A DNA stretch of 23,197 bases from NCBI GenBank assembly GCA_964429745.1, contig CAYSDI010000060.1:1-23197 (forward strand), given 5' to 3'. Both the position numbers and the translations under genes were made by a program. Of the stretch, positions 20,133-23,197 are shown piece by piece; position 1 is the stretch's first letter, and each line of letters starts with the position of its first letter. The stretch comes from WGOA01 sp964429745 (GTDB taxonomy: Bacteria > Bacteroidota > Bacteroidia > Chitinophagales > BACL12). The notes beneath the pieces were generated by a model, which was not told the DNA's origin, ran no database searches, and saw only the letters and a program-made list of their open reading frames with translations.

Positions 20133-22498
20133 TGCAGCCTTTTTCGCACAACGGGACGAATCGACTGGGTTTCACCATGTTGTTGCTTGTTCAGACGGCA
20201 TCGCTGGCTGTCCATGCGCAATTCCGCTTGGCCGAAGAAGTGATCGTGCAGGCAGGGGCCACTGTGTTGGTGGACCCTTGGGTAGGCGGTTTCAACCAGC
20301 CCCAGCTTTCGCCATTTGATCTAAACGATGACGGTTTTGACGACCTGATTGTGTTTGACAAAAGCGGAACGGTATATGCCACTTTTTTACACATTGGAAT
20401 AGCTGGAAGTGCTGCGTACCGCTATGCGCCTGAGTACGAATCCGCCTTGCCTCCGCGCAGCGATTGGGCCTTGTTTCGCGACTACAACAGCGATGGACTC
20501 CCCGACCTTTTCAGTTACACCACTGCGGGTTTTGGGGTTTGGAAAGCCAGCAGAAATGCCGTGACCGGCATGCCCTTTTTTACACAGATCAAAGACGTAG
20601 TGCGCTACGCGGACGGTGACTTGCGGCCCCCTGTTTTTACCAGTCGCGCCGACTTGCCGGGTTTTGCAGACATAAACGGCGACGGCGACCTGGATATCAT
20701 AACTTTTGGTACGTTCGGTGGCTTTGTCCGGTATTTCGAAAACCTCACCGCTGAGAACGGCTGGGATGCGGACAGCCTGCTGTTCAGTTTTGCCACCGAT
20801 TGTTGGGGCAATTGGTTCGAAGCGGCTTTATGCAACGGTGGCGACCTCAATGTGTTTTGTCGGCCAGGGGGGGGGATCGGGGGAAAGAGCCAGACAAAGA
20901 GCGGGTACAATAGCCAAGAGCAGCGTGCCCACGCTGGTTCTGCGATTTGCCCGTTGGACCACGACGGCGACGGCGATCTGGACATGTTGATGGGCGATGC
21001 CGGTTGCAACAACCTGGTCTTGATTCGCAATGGCGGTACGGTTTTCTCCGCGACCATTACCGGACAAGACACCGCCTACCCCAAGACCGCGCTGTCGGTG
21101 AATTTTCCCACTTACCTGGCTCCCTTCCACCTGGATGTGGACCAGGATGGTCGCGCGGATTTGTTGGTGGCTCCCAATGACGATTCTGAAGCGCGCAATG
21201 CCCGTATGATCTGGTATTACCGCAACCAAAGTCCGGACTCCGTGGATCTGGTCTTTGTTCAGGAGGATTTTCTGCTGGGGGGCATGCTGGACGAAGGGGC
21301 AGAAACGCGGGTCCATATCGCTGACCTTACCGGGGATGGTCTGCCTGATCTTCTTGTCGGGCGGCTTAATCGCGTGGATGGAGATGGTACTCGCGCCAAC
21401 GGCCTGACCTTTTTTCGAAATACGGGCACCGCGGAATTGGCCGTTTTTGAACGCATTACCGATGACTACGCCGGGCTTTCTGCGTTGGGAAGGCAGGGGC
21501 TGGCCCCGACTACCGGCGATTTAGACGGCGATGGGGATTTGGATTTGATCGTAGGAGACATCGGGGGCAATCTTCACTTTTACCGGAATCAGGCAGCGAC
21601 TGGAATGCCCGCCGATTTTGTTTTGGCTGAAGTTGACTTTCAAGGCATCAATTTTGGCGTACAGGCTGTGCCTGCCCTGTACGATGCTAACCGCGACGGC
21701 AAGCTCGATCTGATTCTTGGAGAGCGAAACGGCAACTTGAATTACTTGCGCAATATTGGTTCTGCCAGTGCCCCGGCTTTCCTGTTGGAAACGGAGTTTT
21801 GGGGTGCGGTAGATACCCGTCGATTGGGATTTACCGTTGGCAGCAGCGCTCCCTTTCTGCGCCTGAATGAAAGCAACCAGACGGAATTGTATGTAGGCTC
21901 TCAAAGCGGCTACCTTTACCGATACAGCAATATTGATGGCAACTTGCTGGGCACCTTCACGTTGGTTGATTCCAGTTGGGGTGGCTTGCAGCCTGGATTG
22001 AAGTCATCGGTGGCTTTGGCGGATTTTAATGGGGACACCGTGCCCGACGTATTGGTTGGAAATATCCGGGGAGGTTTGCAATTGTTTACGTCAAAAGGTG
22101 TCCCGCCAGTCATAGGTTTTGATCCTGTTTTAGAATCGGCGCGATCACTTAAAGTTTGGCCAAACCCAGCTTCAACCGAGTTGTTTGTTGCACTGCCAAT
22201 TGGGTTGTTGGGCGAGTTCCAATGGGAGCTGTTGAGCTCCGCCGGTCAACCGTTGCTTCAGGGGCAATACACGGGCGATCGCAACGCTTCACCAGATGGG
22301 CTACTGGACCAGAGGCAAAGTCAACTTGAGCATACGGGCTCCGGGCAAGTTTTGAGGATTTCAGTGTCCGGTCTACCTCGTGGCTTATACCTGGTTGTGT
22401 TGAGAGAGGTCAGTTCAGCAAGAGGCTCCAAGCCAAATGTTGGCTATGGGGCTTATAGCCCGGGATTTTACATAGAAAAGATTATGTTATTTCCATAG
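20132..22498 (+). CDS. Secreted FG-GAP/VCBS-repeat protein with T9SS sorting domain (paralog B)
   Basis: The 788-residue protein is a paralog of the preceding gene. Its ATG overlaps the upstream TGA by one base (TGATG), which implies translational coupling. A signal peptide ends near residue 29 (LAVHA-QF). Nine calcium-loop motifs follow in the same order as in paralog A, from DLNDDGFDD (63-71) to DFNGDTVPD, where the usual Gly is replaced by Thr. The CWG insert is also shared. The T9SS sorting domain starts at about residue 672 (SLKVWPNPASTEL) and is 117 residues long, 36 longer than in A. The excess lies in a polar insert near 715-738 and a second near 760-778 before the final FYIEKIMLFP. 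The frame is open back to 20000, but that part lies inside paralog A. A nine-G tract occurs at 20867-20875. Confidence 0.92.
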   Translation: MQPFSHNGTNRLGFTMLLLVQTASLAVHAQFRLAEEVIVQAGATVLVDPWVGGFNQPQLSPFDLNDDGFDDLIVFDKSGTVYATFLHIGIAGSAAYRYAPEYESALPPRSDWALFRDYNSDGLPDLFSYTTAGFGVWKASRNAVTGMPFFTQIKDVVRYADGDLRPPVFTSRADLPGFADINGDGDLDIITFGTFGGFVRYFENLTAENGWDADSLLFSFATDCWGNWFEAALCNGGDLNVFCRPGGGIGGKSQTKSGYNSQEQRAHAGSAICPLDHDGDGDLDMLMGDAGCNNLVLIRNGGTVFSATITGQDTAYPKTALSVNFPTYLAPFHLDVDQDGRADLLVAPNDDSEARNARMIWYYRNQSPDSVDLVFVQEDFLLGGMLDEGAETRVHIADLTGDGLPDLLVGRLNRVDGDGTRANGLTFFRNTGTAELAVFERITDDYAGLSALGRQGLAPTTGDLDGDGDLDLIVGDIGGNLHFYRNQAATGMPADFVLAEVDFQGINFGVQAVPALYDANRDGKLDLILGERNGNLNYLRNIGSASAPAFLLETEFWGAVDTRRLGFTVGSSAPFLRLNESNQTELYVGSQSGYLYRYSNIDGNLLGTFTLVDSSWGGLQPGLKSSVALADFNGDTVPDVLVGNIRGGLQLFTSKGVPPVIGFDPVLESARSLKVWPNPASTELFVALPIGLLGEFQWELLSSAGQPLLQGQYTGDRNASPDGLLDQRQSQLEHTGSGQVLRISVSGLPRGLYLVVLREVSSARGSKPNVGYGAYSPGFYIEKIMLFP
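20867..20875 (+). repeat. Nine-G homopolymer in VCBS paralog B
   Basis: Nine G residues encode the Gly run of PGGGIGGKS, and a further five-G run follows three bases later. This is in the variable CWG-containing insert, where the two paralogs differ most. The frame is intact. Confidence 0.88.
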
Positions 22499-22527
22499 GA
22501 AAAGTTATTTTTGGTGGAGGAGAAGGA

Positions 22528-23187
22528 TTACGGCGCTGTTGGCAATATTTTCAGGAATAAATCAAGTGCATGACAATGAATGACGGCATTCATCCGGCGC
22601 AGCATATCCAGACCGATAAGGCCGCAGGGTGGGGGATAACCGTTTTCGCGATATTGGTTTCTGATAGGACCCAGATCGATAAGCCCCCAGGACAATGGGG
22701 GTAACTCTGCCACACCGATTCGCATTCCGGCTACCAGCATCGGTTCCTGCGAACACGAAACACTACCCCCACCCCCCACCACCAGTACGGCTTCGGCCAG
22801 ACCGCCGATGCCCCTCCCGCGACCCTTCCGAGCAGACCTTGCTGAAGTGTCATCGAGAAGAAACAAGCCTGTGTGCAAAAGCGAATGCGTGGACCCCGTA
22901 TCCAGGATGAGTGGTACCGGTAATTCCTTCCACCAGGTTTCCACCACTAAGTGCCCCCCATCCCCGCCGAAGGATCGGAACGTCAGGGGAATGAGCACCG
23001 AGCCAGCGTGTGGGCTTTCGGGGCTGTAGAAATCATGATGCCCTGCATGGCGTCTTTCTGCGCTGCCGCTCGCGCCGCCGCTGCCCGCGCCGCTGCCCGC
23101 GCCGCCCATGTTACCGGTCGCGCCGCCGCCTGGTTTCTTTCCCCTCTTTCGCAAAAGAAAACCTTCTGAGTCCTTGCTCCAAGTCAT
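22528..23187 (-). CDS. Retropepsin-like aspartic protease domain protein, possibly incomplete at the 5' end
   Basis: The visible 219 residues carry the active-site signature LILDTGSTHSLL (93-104, catalytic Asp96) and the downstream GLIGLDMLRRMNAVIHC (189-205) typical of bacterial single-domain retropepsin-like proteins, which act as dimers. The N-terminal 60 residues are basic and then rich in Gly, Ala and Ser from a GC-rich repeat, with no signal peptide. The ATG at 23187 is the first in frame, but no in-frame stop occurs in the ten bases before the window ends, so the gene could start further out. The gene converges on VCBS paralog B with a 29-base gap. Physiological substrates of this family are mostly unknown. 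It could instead be a degenerate, non-catalytic member. Confidence 0.7.
   Translation of the reverse strand: MTWSKDSEGFLLRKRGKKPGGGATGNMGGAGSGAGSGGASGSAERRHAGHHDFYSPESPHAGSVLIPLTFRSFGGDGGHLVVETWWKELPVPLILDTGSTHSLLHTGLFLLDDTSARSARKGRGRGIGGLAEAVLVVGGGGSVSCSQEPMLVAGMRIGVAELPPLSWGLIDLGPIRNQYRENGYPPPCGLIGLDMLRRMNAVIHCHALDLFLKILPTAP
23078..23101. repeat. 12-bp tandem repeat encoding a Gly/Ala/Ser linker
   Basis: CCGCTGCCCGCG occurs twice in tandem, with degenerate copies on both sides through about 23063-23130. On the minus strand it encodes the low-complexity stretch around residues 29-42 of the retropepsin-like protein. Repeat expansion is the likely source of this linker. Confidence 0.7.
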
Positions 23188-23197
23188 GGGGCGAAGC

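Overview
This looks like chromosomal DNA of a Bacteroidota bacterium, most likely a Saprospiraceae/Lewinella-type member. The evidence is a PorT-family type IX secretion (T9SS) component, three predicted T9SS cargo proteins with C-terminal sorting domains, a TamL-type Omp85 lipoprotein, menaquinone methyltransferase UbiE, and copies of the Bacteroidota -7 promoter element (TAnnTTTG). The moderately high GC and abundance of FG-GAP/VCBS proteins fit Saprospiraceae better than Flavobacteria. The genus is inferred, not shown.

Layout. (1) 55-1466: ubiE and porT on the + strand overlap by 52 bases; a 29-bp tandem repeat follows. (2) 1565-5446: a WD40 propeller gene (-), an Sfp-type phosphopantetheinyl transferase (+) and DNA primase dnaG (-). 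(3) 5619-7544: a secreted DUF4476 protein, a strong intrinsic terminator, and a secreted cupredoxin with a T9SS sorting domain. (4) 7635-11212: a PgpH-like 7TM-HD phosphodiesterase (-) diverges from an acetyl-CoA acetyltransferase (+) across a 275-base gap that holds a 14-bp tandem repeat and a -7 element. (5) 11366-15624: an unrecognised exported protein, a SpoU/TrmH RNA methyltransferase (-) and tamL (+). (6) 15688-17742: an NhaC-family antiporter (-) with an added N-terminal exported domain. (7) 17907-22498: two paralogous FG-GAP/VCBS cargo genes joined by a TGATG stop/start overlap. (8) 22528-23187: a retropepsin-like aspartic protease domain protein (-), possibly cut by the window edge.

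How the genes fit together. Most genes are housekeeping or envelope functions in short or single-gene units of alternating orientation. The unifying theme is the cell surface: PorT belongs to the T9SS machinery, the cupredoxin and the two VCBS proteins carry sorting domains for that machinery, and TamL belongs to outer-membrane biogenesis. No tRNA, rRNA, CRISPR array, transposase, integrase or phage gene was seen. I found no clear undescribed multi-gene system. The observations most worth following are the translationally coupled VCBS pair with one-to-one matched calcium motifs but divergent sorting domains, the long in-frame G tracts, and short AT-rich islands that coincide with signature motifs in dnaG, the phosphopantetheinyl transferase and tamL.
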